A stretch of DNA of 64,000 nt from the NCBI RefSeq assembly GCF_024793895.1, contig NZ_JANUSB010000009.1, positions 124,001-188,000 on the forward strand, given 5' to 3'. The DNA comes from Serratia sp. AKBS12 (GTDB lineage Bacteria; Pseudomonadota; Gammaproteobacteria; Enterobacterales; Enterobacteriaceae). Positions 19,772-34,701 of this stretch are shown here, piece by piece. The notes under the pieces are model-generated. The model saw only the letters and a program-made list of their open reading frames with translations, was not told where the DNA came from and did no database searches. Every line of letters starts with the position of its first letter. The first letter of the stretch is position 1. Position numbers and translations under genes: made by a program.

Positions 19772-20830
19772 TCAATTGCTGTCTTCGGGGAATTCACCCA
19801 CCGTCATTCGCAACGTTATGCGTTTGCCGTCGCGCAAGACCACGACCGGGATTTCCGTTCCCGGGCGTATTTCTGCAACCTGATCCATGGTTTCCAGTAC
19901 CGCGACCGCCGGTTTGTTGTCTACGTTGACTATCACGTCGTTAATATGGAAACCGGCGTTGGCGGCCGGGCCGTTTGGCGTGATTTCCGTGACGATGATG
20001 CCTTGCAGACGTTCAATACCCGAGGTGGAGGTGCGCAGCGGGATGATCTCCTTGCCCTGAATTCCAAAGTAGCCGCGAATCACTCGGCCGTCACGGATCA
20101 GTTTGTCGAGGATTTTGGTTGCCAGTTCGGTTGGAATGGCGAAGCCCAGCCCCTCGGGGGTCTCACCGTCGGTGACCTTGTCATAGGTCAGGGTATTGAT
20201 GCCCATCAGTTCACCTAACGAGTTGACCAACGCGCCGCCGGAGTTGCCGCGGTTAATCGACGCATCGGTTTGTAGAAAGGTCTGGCGGCCGGTGGTGCTC
20301 AGGCTGATGCGGCCGGTGGCGCTGATAATCCCCTGGGTCACGGTCTGGCCGAGGTTATACGGGTTGCCGATGGCCAATACCACATCGCCGATATGTGCCG
20401 TGCGTTTGGTGTTGATCGGAATCACCGGCAGGTTGCCGGGGTCGATTTTCAATACGGCCAGATCGGTCAGGCTGTCGGAACCGACCAGCAGGGCTTCGTA
20501 GCGCCGGCCGTCCTGCAACACCACGGTGATTTGCTGCGCATCCTTGACCACGTGACGGTTGGTCAGGATATAGCCGCGATCGTTCATGATCACCCCAGAA
20601 CCCAGCGAAAGCACGTTCGGCGCGCCGTTCATGTTGCGATTATAAATATTGACCACCGCCGGTGCCGCACGGCGCACGGCCTTGTTATAACTGGTCGGGG
20701 TTTCGTCGACGGTACTCTCAAGCCTGGTTGCAAACAGTTGATTGGACGAGCGCAGCACGGGAAGCGCTGCCAACAGCAGGCCGGCAACGATCAAACCAAT
20801 TACAACGGAACGCAAGAGCTTAGCAAACAT
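19772..20830 (-). CDS. degS: Outer-membrane-stress-sensing serine protease DegS
   Basis: 352 aa. N-terminal membrane anchor (about residues 7-25, SVVIGLIVAGLLLAALPVL), trypsin-like domain with the triad in TNRHVV (His), LTDLAVLKI (Asp) and RGNSGGALVN (Ser), and one PDZ domain starting near GYFGIQG. In E. coli it cuts anti-sigma factor RseA when its PDZ binds the C-terminus of misfolded porins, starting the sigma-E response. One PDZ and no cleavable signal separate it from DegQ next door. Confidence 0.97.
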   Translation of the reverse strand: MFAKLLRSVVIGLIVAGLLLAALPVLRSSNQLFATRLESTVDETPTSYNKAVRRAAPAVVNIYNRNMNGAPNVLSLGSGVIMNDRGYILTNRHVVKDAQQITVVLQDGRRYEALLVGSDSLTDLAVLKIDPGNLPVIPINTKRTAHIGDVVLAIGNPYNLGQTVTQGIISATGRISLSTTGRQTFLQTDASINRGNSGGALVNSLGELMGINTLTYDKVTDGETPEGLGFAIPTELATKILDKLIRDGRVIRGYFGIQGKEIIPLRTSTSGIERLQGIIVTEITPNGPAANAGFHINDVIVNVDNKPAVAVLETMDQVAEIRPGTEIPVVVLRDGKRITLRMTVGEFPEDSN

Positions 20831-20877
20831 GGAGTTTTAATACGTGAAATGAAAGATGGACGGAGAATACCACGAGT

Positions 20878-20911
20878 TAACCGGGCACAGTATGTTACCG
20901 AGCCCGGTTTT
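20878..20911 (-). terminator. Hairpin terminator between degQ and degS
   Basis: AACCGGGC (20879-20886) and GCCCGGTT (20902-20909) form an 8-bp stem. The U-run is better on the plus strand, so termination after degQ may be partial and allow some degS expression. Confidence 0.5.
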
Positions 20912-20919
20912 TGCACAAA

Positions 20920-22287
20920 TTAACGCAACAGCAAATACAGGGTTTCGCCGCCGCGCACGATGTTGAGCGCCATTACCGGTGGTTTGGCTTCCAGCACTTT
21001 GCGCAGCGCGGTGATGTTTTCGACCCGCTGACGGTTGATGCCGATAATCACATCGCCTTTTTGCAGGCCAACCTGGGCTGCCGGCGTGCCCTTTTCAACG
21101 TTGTCGATCTTGACGCCTTTCGCCCCGCCGGCAATTGCGCCATTGCTGAGTGAGGCGCCCTGCAACGCCGGAGAAAGGGTTTCCGCGCTGGTGGTTGCCG
21201 TTTCGCTATTATCCAGCGTCACCGACACTTCCTGCGGCTTACCGTCGCGCAACAGGCCGACCTTGATGGTTTTACCCGGAGCGGTGGTTCCGACCTTGGC
21301 GCGCAGTTCGGCAAAACTGCTGACCGGTTTGCCATCCACCGACACCAGTATGTCGCCGGCCTTGATGCCGGCCTTGGCAGCCGCAGACTTCGGCAGCACT
21401 TCGCTGACAAACGCGCCGCGTTGGGCGTCGGTGTTGAACGCCTTCGCCATGTCCGCAGTCATTTCGCTACCCTTGATGCCGAGCAGACCGCGTTTGACTT
21501 CGCCAAATTCGATCAACTGCTGGCTAAGGTTCTGCACCATGTTGCTCGGGATGGCGAAGCCGATGCCGATGTTGCCTCCGCCCGGCGCCAGAATGGCGGT
21601 GTTGATGCCGATCAGCTCACCGTTCAGGTTGACCAGGGCGCCGCCGGAGTTACCGCGGTTGATGGAAGCGTCGGTCTGGATGAAGTTTTCCAACCCTTCC
21701 AGATTCAGACCGCTGCGGCCCAGTGCAGAGATAATGCCCGAGGTGGCGGTCTGGCCCAGTCCGAACGGGTTACCGACGGCGACGGCGAAGTCACCAACGC
21801 GCAGCGTGTCGGAATCGGCCATTTTTACTGCGGTCAGGTTTTTGGCGGTGACTTGCAGCAGCGCGATGTCGGTCTGTTCATCGCGGCCAATCAGCTTGGC
21901 GTCGAACTCACGGCCATCGTTCAGCTGTACCTTGATTTTGTCGGCGTTGGCGATGACGTGATTGTTGGTCAGGATATAGCCTTTGGCGGCATCGATAATC
22001 ACGCCGGAGCCCAATCCTTCAAACGGGCGAGAGCTTTGCTTTTGCGTAGGGAAATTGGGGCCGAAGAAATATTTGAATTCTTCTGGCAATTGCTGGCGTT
22101 GCACCTGAGTCCCTTCAATATGCACGCTGACCACTGCGGGTAACACTTTTTCCAGCATCGGCGCCAGGCTTGGCAATTGCTGCCCCTGAACGGCGAGTGG
22201 TAAAGCCGCGTTGGCCACCGGTACGGAGGCGAGCGTCAGGCCAATGCTCATTGCGAGTGCACTAAGTATTAACGACTTTTTCTTCAT
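20920..22287 (-). CDS. degQ: Periplasmic serine endoprotease DegQ
   Basis: 455 aa. Signal peptide MKKKSLILSALAMSIGLTLASVPVANA. Trypsin-like domain with triad motifs LTNNHVI (His), TDIALLQV (Asp) and RGNSGGALVN (Ser), then two PDZ domains (around residues 260-350 and 370-455, ending LNIVRGGETLYLLLR). HtrA family quality-control protease and chaperone. The short LA loop region before the His is typical of DegQ rather than DegP. Lies 89 bp upstream of degS, same strand. Confidence 0.95.
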   Translation of the reverse strand: MKKKSLILSALAMSIGLTLASVPVANAALPLAVQGQQLPSLAPMLEKVLPAVVSVHIEGTQVQRQQLPEEFKYFFGPNFPTQKQSSRPFEGLGSGVIIDAAKGYILTNNHVIANADKIKVQLNDGREFDAKLIGRDEQTDIALLQVTAKNLTAVKMADSDTLRVGDFAVAVGNPFGLGQTATSGIISALGRSGLNLEGLENFIQTDASINRGNSGGALVNLNGELIGINTAILAPGGGNIGIGFAIPSNMVQNLSQQLIEFGEVKRGLLGIKGSEMTADMAKAFNTDAQRGAFVSEVLPKSAAAKAGIKAGDILVSVDGKPVSSFAELRAKVGTTAPGKTIKVGLLRDGKPQEVSVTLDNSETATTSAETLSPALQGASLSNGAIAGGAKGVKIDNVEKGTPAAQVGLQKGDVIIGINRQRVENITALRKVLEAKPPVMALNIVRGGETLYLLLR

Positions 22288-22439
22288 TGATGTTAACTCT
22301 CTCAATACCTGCCGGTGAAAGTGTGATGATAAGGCAATTGCGTTGCCACAGTGAAGTTAAGACCGTGAATTTGCGTGAAAAGTTCACTGAAGCCCTGTCT
22401 TAAGCATAGCGCAGGGGCGGGGAACGGTAAGCGGGCAGG

Positions 22440-22472
22440 AGCAAAAGCCCGCGGCGCAGTGGCTCACGGGCT
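22440..22472 (-). terminator. Putative terminator of zapG
   Basis: AGCCCG (22446-22451) and CGGGCT (22467-22472) frame a GC-rich hairpin; on the minus strand it is followed by TTTTGCT just past the zapG stop codon. The stem is modest. Confidence 0.55.
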
Positions 22473-22484
22473 GAATGTTAACGC

Positions 22485-22883
22485 TTAGTCGCGGCGTGGT
22501 GCGCCACGCAGCAGGCCGGATGCACCTTCAGAGTAGTCGCGCGGCATTTCAACCGGCGCCTGATCGTTGTCCGCTTCGGATTCGGTCAGACGATAGCGGA
22601 ACGGATTGTCCTGCATCGGCAGATCCGGCAGCAGGTTGTTGGAGCTTTTCGCCATATGCTGATACAGCTGACGATAATCGCGTGCCATGTTATCCAGCAG
22701 CTCTGCGCTACGGGCAAAGTGGCCCACCAGTTCCTGACGATACTCTTCCAGCTCGGTTTTGCTTTTGTCCAGTTCGTTCTGCAAAACCTGTTGTTGACGT
22801 AATTTACGGTTACCAAAGCGCATCGCTACCGCACCAATGACGATACCGACCACCAAACCAATCAGCGCATACTCCCAGGTCAT
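22485..22883 (-). CDS. zapG: Z-ring associated protein ZapG (YhcB, DUF1043)
   Basis: 132 aa. One N-terminal membrane helix (residues 3-22, WEYALIGLVVGIVIGAVAMR) followed by a long alpha-helical coiled-coil (LRQQQVLQNELDKSKTELEE) and a disordered tail. Same layout as E. coli YhcB, reported to link cell division, elongation and envelope growth. Divergent from zapE, another division-associated gene, across a 233-bp gap with no obvious features. Confidence 0.93.
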   Translation of the reverse strand: MTWEYALIGLVVGIVIGAVAMRFGNRKLRQQQVLQNELDKSKTELEEYRQELVGHFARSAELLDNMARDYRQLYQHMAKSSNNLLPDLPMQDNPFRYRLTESEADNDQAPVEMPRDYSEGASGLLRGAPRRD

Positions 22884-23116
22884 GATGACTCCTTTTGTGA
22901 CTTCGTTGTTCCGCAGGGATTTTTCACTTAATAATATCCACTATAACCGTTAACCTTGTCCGAGTGGAATCCTGATGCGCTTTTACCTCCGGCAACCAGG
23001 GTTTTTGCGTGCGCCGCAGCGCGGGTAAATGTGGCGATAACCGGACAACTCACCGGTAACGCGTTGCTAAAATGGGCTAAATAAATTCTTACCGTTGTCA
23101 GGGATTATAGATAGAC

Positions 23117-24244
23117 ATGCAATCACAGTCACCGTTATCACGTTACCAGCAGGCGCTGGACGCGGGCGAGTATCAGGCCGATGAGGTTCAGCGGCAGGCC
23201 ATCAGCCGATTGGACGGCATTTATCACCAACTGCTGCAGGCGCCGAAAAGTCAGGCCACAGGCGGCGGATTACGCAGCAAGCTTGGTCGTTGGCTGGGCA
23301 AGGGCGGTGAGCCGACGGCGCAAACACCGGTACAGGGCCTGTATATGTGGGGCGGCGTCGGGCGCGGTAAAACCTGGCTGATGGACATGTTTTTTCACAG
23401 TCTGCCGGGCGATCGCAAGCTGCGTCTGCATTTTCACCGTTTTATGCTGCGGGTGCATGAAGAACTGACCGAACTGCAGGGCCAGGAAAACCCGCTGGAG
23501 ATTATCGCCGACGGCTTCAAGGCGCAGGCTGATGTGCTGTGCTTTGACGAGTTTTTCGTCTCTGACATCACCGACGCAATGCTGTTGGCAACGTTGCTGC
23601 AGGCGCTGTTCGCCAGAGGCATCACGCTGGTGGCGACCTCCAACATTCCGCCCGACGATTTATATCGTAACGGTTTGCAGCGGGCGCGTTTCCTGCCGGC
23701 GATCGATCTCATCAACCAGTATTGCGAAGTGTTAAACGTTGACGCCGGTATCGATTATCGGTTGCGCACGCTGACGCAGGCGCATCTCTATCTGACGCCG
23801 CTCAATGCGCAGACGCAGCAGACGCTGGATCAGATCTTCGTCAAGCTGGCGGGCAAGGAGGGGGAAGAGGCGCCGATATTGCAGATTAACCACCGACCGC
23901 TACCGGCGATCCGCGCGGTGGAAGGCGTCTTGGCGGTGGACTTTCATACGCTGTGCGAAGATGCTCGCAGCCAGCTGGATTACATTGCGCTGTCGCGCCT
24001 GTATCACAGTGTGATGCTGTACAACGTACGCATCATGGGGCCGTTGAAGGAAAACACCGCCCGGCGTTTCCTTGCGCTGGTGGACGAGTTTTACGAGCGC
24101 CATGTCAAACTGGTGATTGCCGCCGAAGCGCCGATGTTCGAGATCTATCAGGGGGAGCGCCTCAAGTTCGAATACCAGCGCTGTCTGTCACGCTTGCAGG
24201 AAATGCAGAGCGAGGAATACCTTAAGCTGCCACATCTGCCGTGA
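23117..24244 (+). CDS. zapE: Cell division protein ZapE (AFG1-like ATPase)
   Basis: 375 aa AFG1/YhcM-family P-loop ATPase. Walker A is GGVGRGKT near residue 81 (LYMWGGVGRGKTWLMD), Walker B VLCFDEFFV, sensor region LVATSNIPP. In E. coli it destabilises the Z-ring under low oxygen or heat and is needed for normal division. Ends just before a terminator-like hairpin; the rplM-rpsI operon follows. Confidence 0.95.
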   Translation: MQSQSPLSRYQQALDAGEYQADEVQRQAISRLDGIYHQLLQAPKSQATGGGLRSKLGRWLGKGGEPTAQTPVQGLYMWGGVGRGKTWLMDMFFHSLPGDRKLRLHFHRFMLRVHEELTELQGQENPLEIIADGFKAQADVLCFDEFFVSDITDAMLLATLLQALFARGITLVATSNIPPDDLYRNGLQRARFLPAIDLINQYCEVLNVDAGIDYRLRTLTQAHLYLTPLNAQTQQTLDQIFVKLAGKEGEEAPILQINHRPLPAIRAVEGVLAVDFHTLCEDARSQLDYIALSRLYHSVMLYNVRIMGPLKENTARRFLALVDEFYERHVKLVIAAEAPMFEIYQGERLKFEYQRCLSRLQEMQSEEYLKLPHLP

Positions 24245-24253
24245 TACAATTTG

Positions 24254-24273
24254 GGGTCTCGACGGCGAGACCC
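24254..24273 (+). terminator. Hairpin after zapE
   Basis: GGGTCTCG (24254-24261) and CGAGACCC (24266-24273) form a perfect 8-bp stem with ACGG loop, 10 bp after the zapE stop. No U-run follows, so termination may be partial or Rho-assisted. Confidence 0.45.
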
Positions 24274-24337
24274 TCGTTCCGGCAGGCAAAATGCAATTTC
24301 CATTCAAAAACTGTTCGATCTTTGCGAGCGACTTCTC

Positions 24338-25348
<1,011 letters not shown>

Positions 25349-25380
25349 TTTTTCTGCTCCGGCAGAACGATACACGCAAA

Positions 25381-25408
25381 AAACCCGGTGTTTCACCGGG
25401 TTTTTTTA
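25381..25408 (+). terminator. Intrinsic terminator of rplM-rpsI
   Basis: AAACCCGGTG (25381-25390), TTT loop, CACCGGGTTT (25394-25403), then a T-run. Perfect 10-bp stem. Confidence 0.93.
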
Positions 25409-25802
25409 TGCCTCAAATTTAATATTCCTGCATTAAAATCTGTGGGATATCAGACAAATCACGATGAAATCGCCACGTATCCCCCACAAAACAGGCAAAA
25501 TCTGGTAAACTATCATCCACTTTTGCGCCTGTTCGCCGAGCAGTTGCCGTCAGTCTACCTCCAAGGCCGAATTCCAGACCCTAAGGTTTATCTGCGAGCA
25601 TGCCGGCTGCGGCAAGATCATTCAGGATAGCAGCCTGGTAACCCGATAGATTTCATGGTGCAGCAAGGCGGCGACCGAACGCATCCCCAGCAGCTTGGCT
25701 TGCCAGCCGACGGGGAGTTGAGGGAGCTGATATCGTTGCGGTATGGAAGGTGAAGGGACGTTGGCTATTCGCAGTATTTTCTAGATAAACTTGGAGGTTT
25801 TC
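25409..25802. other. Intergenic region rpsI-sspA (about 395 bp)
   Basis: No recognisable gene. It must hold the sspA promoter and leader; GGTAAACTATC near 25504-25514 could be an extended -10, but no good -35 pairs with it. A short plus-strand frame ending at 25646 (CEHAGCGKIIQDS) has two cysteines near each other but no start or ribosome site. The GGAGG before sspA is strong. Confidence 0.6.
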
Positions 25803-26444
25803 ATGGCTGTCGCTGCCAACAAACGTTCGGTAATGACGCTGTTTTCTGGCCCGACCGACATTTTTAGCCATCAAGTACGTATCGTACTGGCGGAGAAAGG
25901 TGTCAGCGTCGAGATTGAGCAGGTTGAGATGGATAACCTGCCGCAGGATCTGATTGACCTCAATCCTTACCAAACGGTGCCAACGCTGGTCGATCGCGAG
26001 CTGACCCTGTATGAATCCCGCATCATCATGGAATACCTTGATGAGCGCTTTCCGCACCCGCCGTTGATGCCGGTTTACCCGGTTGCACGTGGCGAAAGCC
26101 GCCTGTGGATGCAGCGTATCGAGAAAGACTGGTATACGCTGATGTACAAAATCGAACGTGGCACCGGCCAGGAAGCCGAGGCGGCGCGCAAGCAGCTGCG
26201 TGAAACGCTGATCGAAATCGCGCCGGTATTCAATATCAAGCCGTATTTCCTCAGCGATGAATTCAGTCTGGTCGATTGCTACCTGGCGCCGTTGCTGTGG
26301 CGTTTGCCGCAGATGGGCATCGAACTGAATGGCGCCGGCTCGAAAGAGCTGAAAGGCTACATGACTCGTGTATTCGAGCGTGATGCGTTCCTGGCCTCCC
26401 TGACCGAAGCCGAGCGCGAGATGCGCCTGCAAACTCGGGGCTAA
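25803..26444 (+). CDS. sspA: Stringent starvation protein A
   Basis: 213 aa from MAVAANKRS, preceded by TTGGAGG. Glutathione-S-transferase fold: thioredoxin-like N-terminal half (SGPTDIFSHQVRIVLAEK) and helical C-terminal half (DEFSLVDCYLAPLLWRL). Lacks GST activity in the family; binds RNA polymerase-sigma-70 and supports stationary-phase acid tolerance and phage P1 late transcription. Co-transcribed with sspB, which begins 5 bp after it. Confidence 0.98.
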   Translation: MAVAANKRSVMTLFSGPTDIFSHQVRIVLAEKGVSVEIEQVEMDNLPQDLIDLNPYQTVPTLVDRELTLYESRIIMEYLDERFPHPPLMPVYPVARGESRLWMQRIEKDWYTLMYKIERGTGQEAEAARKQLRETLIEIAPVFNIKPYFLSDEFSLVDCYLAPLLWRLPQMGIELNGAGSKELKGYMTRVFERDAFLASLTEAEREMRLQTRG

Positions 26445-26449
26445 GCAGC

Positions 26450-26947
26450 ATGGATATGTCCCAGATGACACCGCGCCGTCCCTACCTGTTACGCGCGTTC
26501 TATGACTGGTTGCTCGACAACCAGCTGACGCCGCATCTGGTGGTCGATGTTACGCGCCCCGATGTGCAGGTGCCGATGGAGTTCGCGCGCGACGGCCAGA
26601 TTGTGCTGAACATTGCGCCGCGCGCGGTGGGCAACCTGCAACTGGGCGACAACGACGTGAGCTTTAACGCGCGCTTCGGCGGCGTGCCACGCCAGGTACT
26701 GGTGCCGATGGCCGCAGTGCTGGCGATTTACGCGCGTGAAAACGGCGCTGGCACCATGTTCGAACCGGAAGCCGCGTATGAAGCTGAAGGCACCTTTGAG
26801 GGGCTGGACAACGAGACGGTGCCGTCCGAAAGCCTGATGTCGGTGATTGACGGCGATCGTCCGGACGCCGGCGACGATCGGGATCCGGATGACGAGCCGC
26901 CACAGCCACCGCGCGGTGGTCGCCCGGCATTGCGCGTCGTCAAGTAA
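26450..26947 (+). CDS. sspB: ClpXP protease specificity-enhancing factor SspB
   Basis: 165 aa. Conserved N-terminal substrate-binding domain (RPYLLRAFYDWLLDNQ, FNARFGG, IYARENGAGTMFEPEAAY), an acidic variable linker (about residues 110-150) and the C-terminal ClpX-docking peptide RGGRPALRVVK. Delivers ssrA-tagged proteins and RseA fragments to ClpXP. Linker sequence diverges from E. coli while both ends are nearly unchanged. Confidence 0.98.
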   Translation: MDMSQMTPRRPYLLRAFYDWLLDNQLTPHLVVDVTRPDVQVPMEFARDGQIVLNIAPRAVGNLQLGDNDVSFNARFGGVPRQVLVPMAAVLAIYARENGAGTMFEPEAAYEAEGTFEGLDNETVPSESLMSVIDGDRPDAGDDRDPDDEPPQPPRGGRPALRVVK

Positions 26948-26962
26948 CGCCAGCGCAAAAAG

Positions 26963-26993
26963 AAAAAGGTACAGCATGGCTGTACCTTTTTTT
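26963..26993 (+). terminator. Intrinsic terminator of sspAB
   Basis: A 12-bp stem formed by AAAAAGGTACAG (26963-26974) and CTGTACCTTTTT (26980-26991) with a 5-nt loop and T-run; the A-run makes it usable in both directions. Confidence 0.92.
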
Positions 26994-27021
26994 ATGCTGG
27001 TAAGCGGGAGCCGACGGCGCC

Positions 27022-27046
27022 ATGTAAAGCCCGGCCTAGGCCGGGC
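27022..27046 (-). terminator. Terminator after gltD
   Basis: A perfect 18-nt palindrome GCCCGGCCTAGGCCGGGC (27029-27046) followed on the minus strand by TTTACAT, 12 bp past the gltD stop. The U-run is short. Confidence 0.65.
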
Positions 27047-27058
27047 AGCGCGGTGCGA

Positions 27059-32957
<5,899 letters not shown>

Positions 32958-33673
32958 ATCAGTGAACCTCCCCAGGCTCTGCGTGACTCTCACAACCGGT
33001 GCACGAGCGGCTTAACGCGCTTGGGCAGACGCTCAATCGGCGAATACCCGTGATATATCCATGAGGTATTCATAACGCCAATCTGCTTTTCCGCCCTCCG
33101 TTAAGGGCCTCTCGTGACGGTTATCACAAGTGGTGAAGACTTGTTTTAAGAGGGAGTCTTAAATTACTGCATAAATATGACGAGTCGTTTGCCCGTCCAG
33201 AAAGCTTCCAGCGGACTTCCAACTTATCGAGAAAGAATACGCAGGTCAAATATAGGCTTATGGGTCTTTTAAAGGGTGGAAAAAGTAATTAATTTTTTGA
33301 TTTATAATGTTTTTTAATGTTATTTGACCTGGATCGGCAGGGCGTTGACCGCCGGAGAAATGTGAGCTGTCTCACTATAGTGCAACCGCTGGATCTCTGC
33401 ACCATGCTAGTGCGAGCAGTAATGGCAGAATATTATTCCAGTAAATTCGTATATTTCGTTGTTTGTAACTATTTTTCATTGGACTGTCATACTGGGCAAA
33501 ACCACTGCTATGAAATTAGAATAATTCATCGCAGGCGCGGTGATTTTATTTGCATTTATAATGAATAGTTATGCCTGTGGAGGCCTTTGAAGAAAAGCGT
33601 TGATCTCTGTCATCGCGGGAAAAGCCGTTTCTAATTAGCATCGCGGCTTTGAACACAGAGAAACACCAAGATT
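32958..33673. other. Divergent intergenic region gltB-yhcC (716 bp)
   Basis: No convincing gene; an 83-codon plus-strand frame at 33317-33568 has no ribosome site and no family resemblance. The segment 33250-33325 is very AT-rich and has a perfect TATAAT at 33303-33308. E. coli gltBD has a similarly long regulated upstream region bound by Lrp and IHF, so large regulatory space is expected. TGCATAAATATGAC at 33168-33181 resembles half of an ArgR box pair. Confidence 0.55.
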
Positions 33674-34603
33674 ATGCAGTTGCCACAATTAGTCAATATG
33701 TTTGGTGCCGATCTTCAACGCCGTCATGGTGAAAAGGTCCATAAACTCACGCTGCACGGTGGTTTCAACTGCCCGAACCGCGACGGTACCATAGGGCGCG
33801 GCGGCTGCACCTTTTGCAATGTGGCGTCGTTCGCCGATGAGCAAATGCGCCGGCAAACCATCGCCGAACAGCTGACGACGCAGGCTGGCAAAGTCAACCG
33901 TGCCAAACGCTATCTGGCCTATTTTCAGGCCTATACCAGTACCTATGCCGAGGTGACGCTGCTGGAAAGTCTGTATCGGCAGGCGCTTGCGCAGGTGAAC
34001 ATGGTGGGGATCTGCGTCGGCACCCGGCCGGACTGCGTACCGCAGGCAGCGCTCGATCTGTTGGCCGGCTACCGTGCCCAGGGGTATGAGGTATGGCTCG
34101 AACTGGGTTTACAGACCGCGCACGATAAAACGCTGAAACGCATTAATCGCGGGCATGATTTCAACTGTTACCGGGAGACTGCTCGGCGCGCGCGTGAACG
34201 TGGCCTGAAGGTTTGCTGCCATCTGATTGTCGGCCTGCCGGGCGAAACGCCGGTCGATCATCTGGCGACGCTACAGGCGGTAGTGGCCGCAGGCGTAGAC
34301 GGCATCAAACTGCATCCGCTGCACGTGGTGGCCGGCAGCACCCTGGCGCGTGCCTGGCAGGCCGGGCGTCAGCCGGTGCTGACGCTGGAGGACTATGCCG
34401 CCAGCGCCGGTGAAATGATCCGCCATACGCCGCGTGACGTGGTGTTTCATCGTCTGTCTGCCTATGCGCGCCGGCCGACGCTGTTGGCACCATTATGGTG
34501 CGAAAACCGCTGGAGCGGCATGCAGGCGGTCGGCAGCTATCTGATTCGTCATGGCGGGCAGGGGGCCGCGCTGGCGGCGGCGTTGCGCTACGCCCCCGCG
34601 TAA
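33674..34603 (+). CDS. yhcC: TIGR01212 family radical SAM protein YhcC
   Basis: 309 aa radical SAM enzyme. The cluster-binding cysteines lie near residues 30-42 in NCPNRDG...GGCTFCNVASF, a CX9-CX2-C type spacing as in this family rather than classic CX3CX2C. Later motifs include ICVGTRPDC and ELGLQTAHDKTLKRINRGH, typical of the Elp3-like radical SAM group. Substrate is not established. Stands alone, 98 bp before arcB on the same strand. Confidence 0.9.
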   Translation: MQLPQLVNMFGADLQRRHGEKVHKLTLHGGFNCPNRDGTIGRGGCTFCNVASFADEQMRRQTIAEQLTTQAGKVNRAKRYLAYFQAYTSTYAEVTLLESLYRQALAQVNMVGICVGTRPDCVPQAALDLLAGYRAQGYEVWLELGLQTAHDKTLKRINRGHDFNCYRETARRARERGLKVCCHLIVGLPGETPVDHLATLQAVVAAGVDGIKLHPLHVVAGSTLARAWQAGRQPVLTLEDYAASAGEMIRHTPRDVVFHRLSAYARRPTLLAPLWCENRWSGMQAVGSYLIRHGGQGAALAAALRYAPA

Positions 34604-34701
34604 AGCTGATTTGCCGGCTTTTTCACACTTCCATTGCGCTAATCGCAGCGATGCGGCTATTTGCGGTATGATTTACCCCCTATGTCTGTCGGGAGCGGTT
34701 T

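Noticed and set aside
27029-27046. 18-nt palindrome as a regulator-binding site
   Set aside because: Its position 12 bp after the gltD stop, high GC and following TTT fit a terminator better.
33317-33568. 83-codon frame between gltB and yhcC
   Set aside because: No ribosome site, composition unlike neighbouring genes, Cys/Tyr-rich without motif; lies in a regulatory region.
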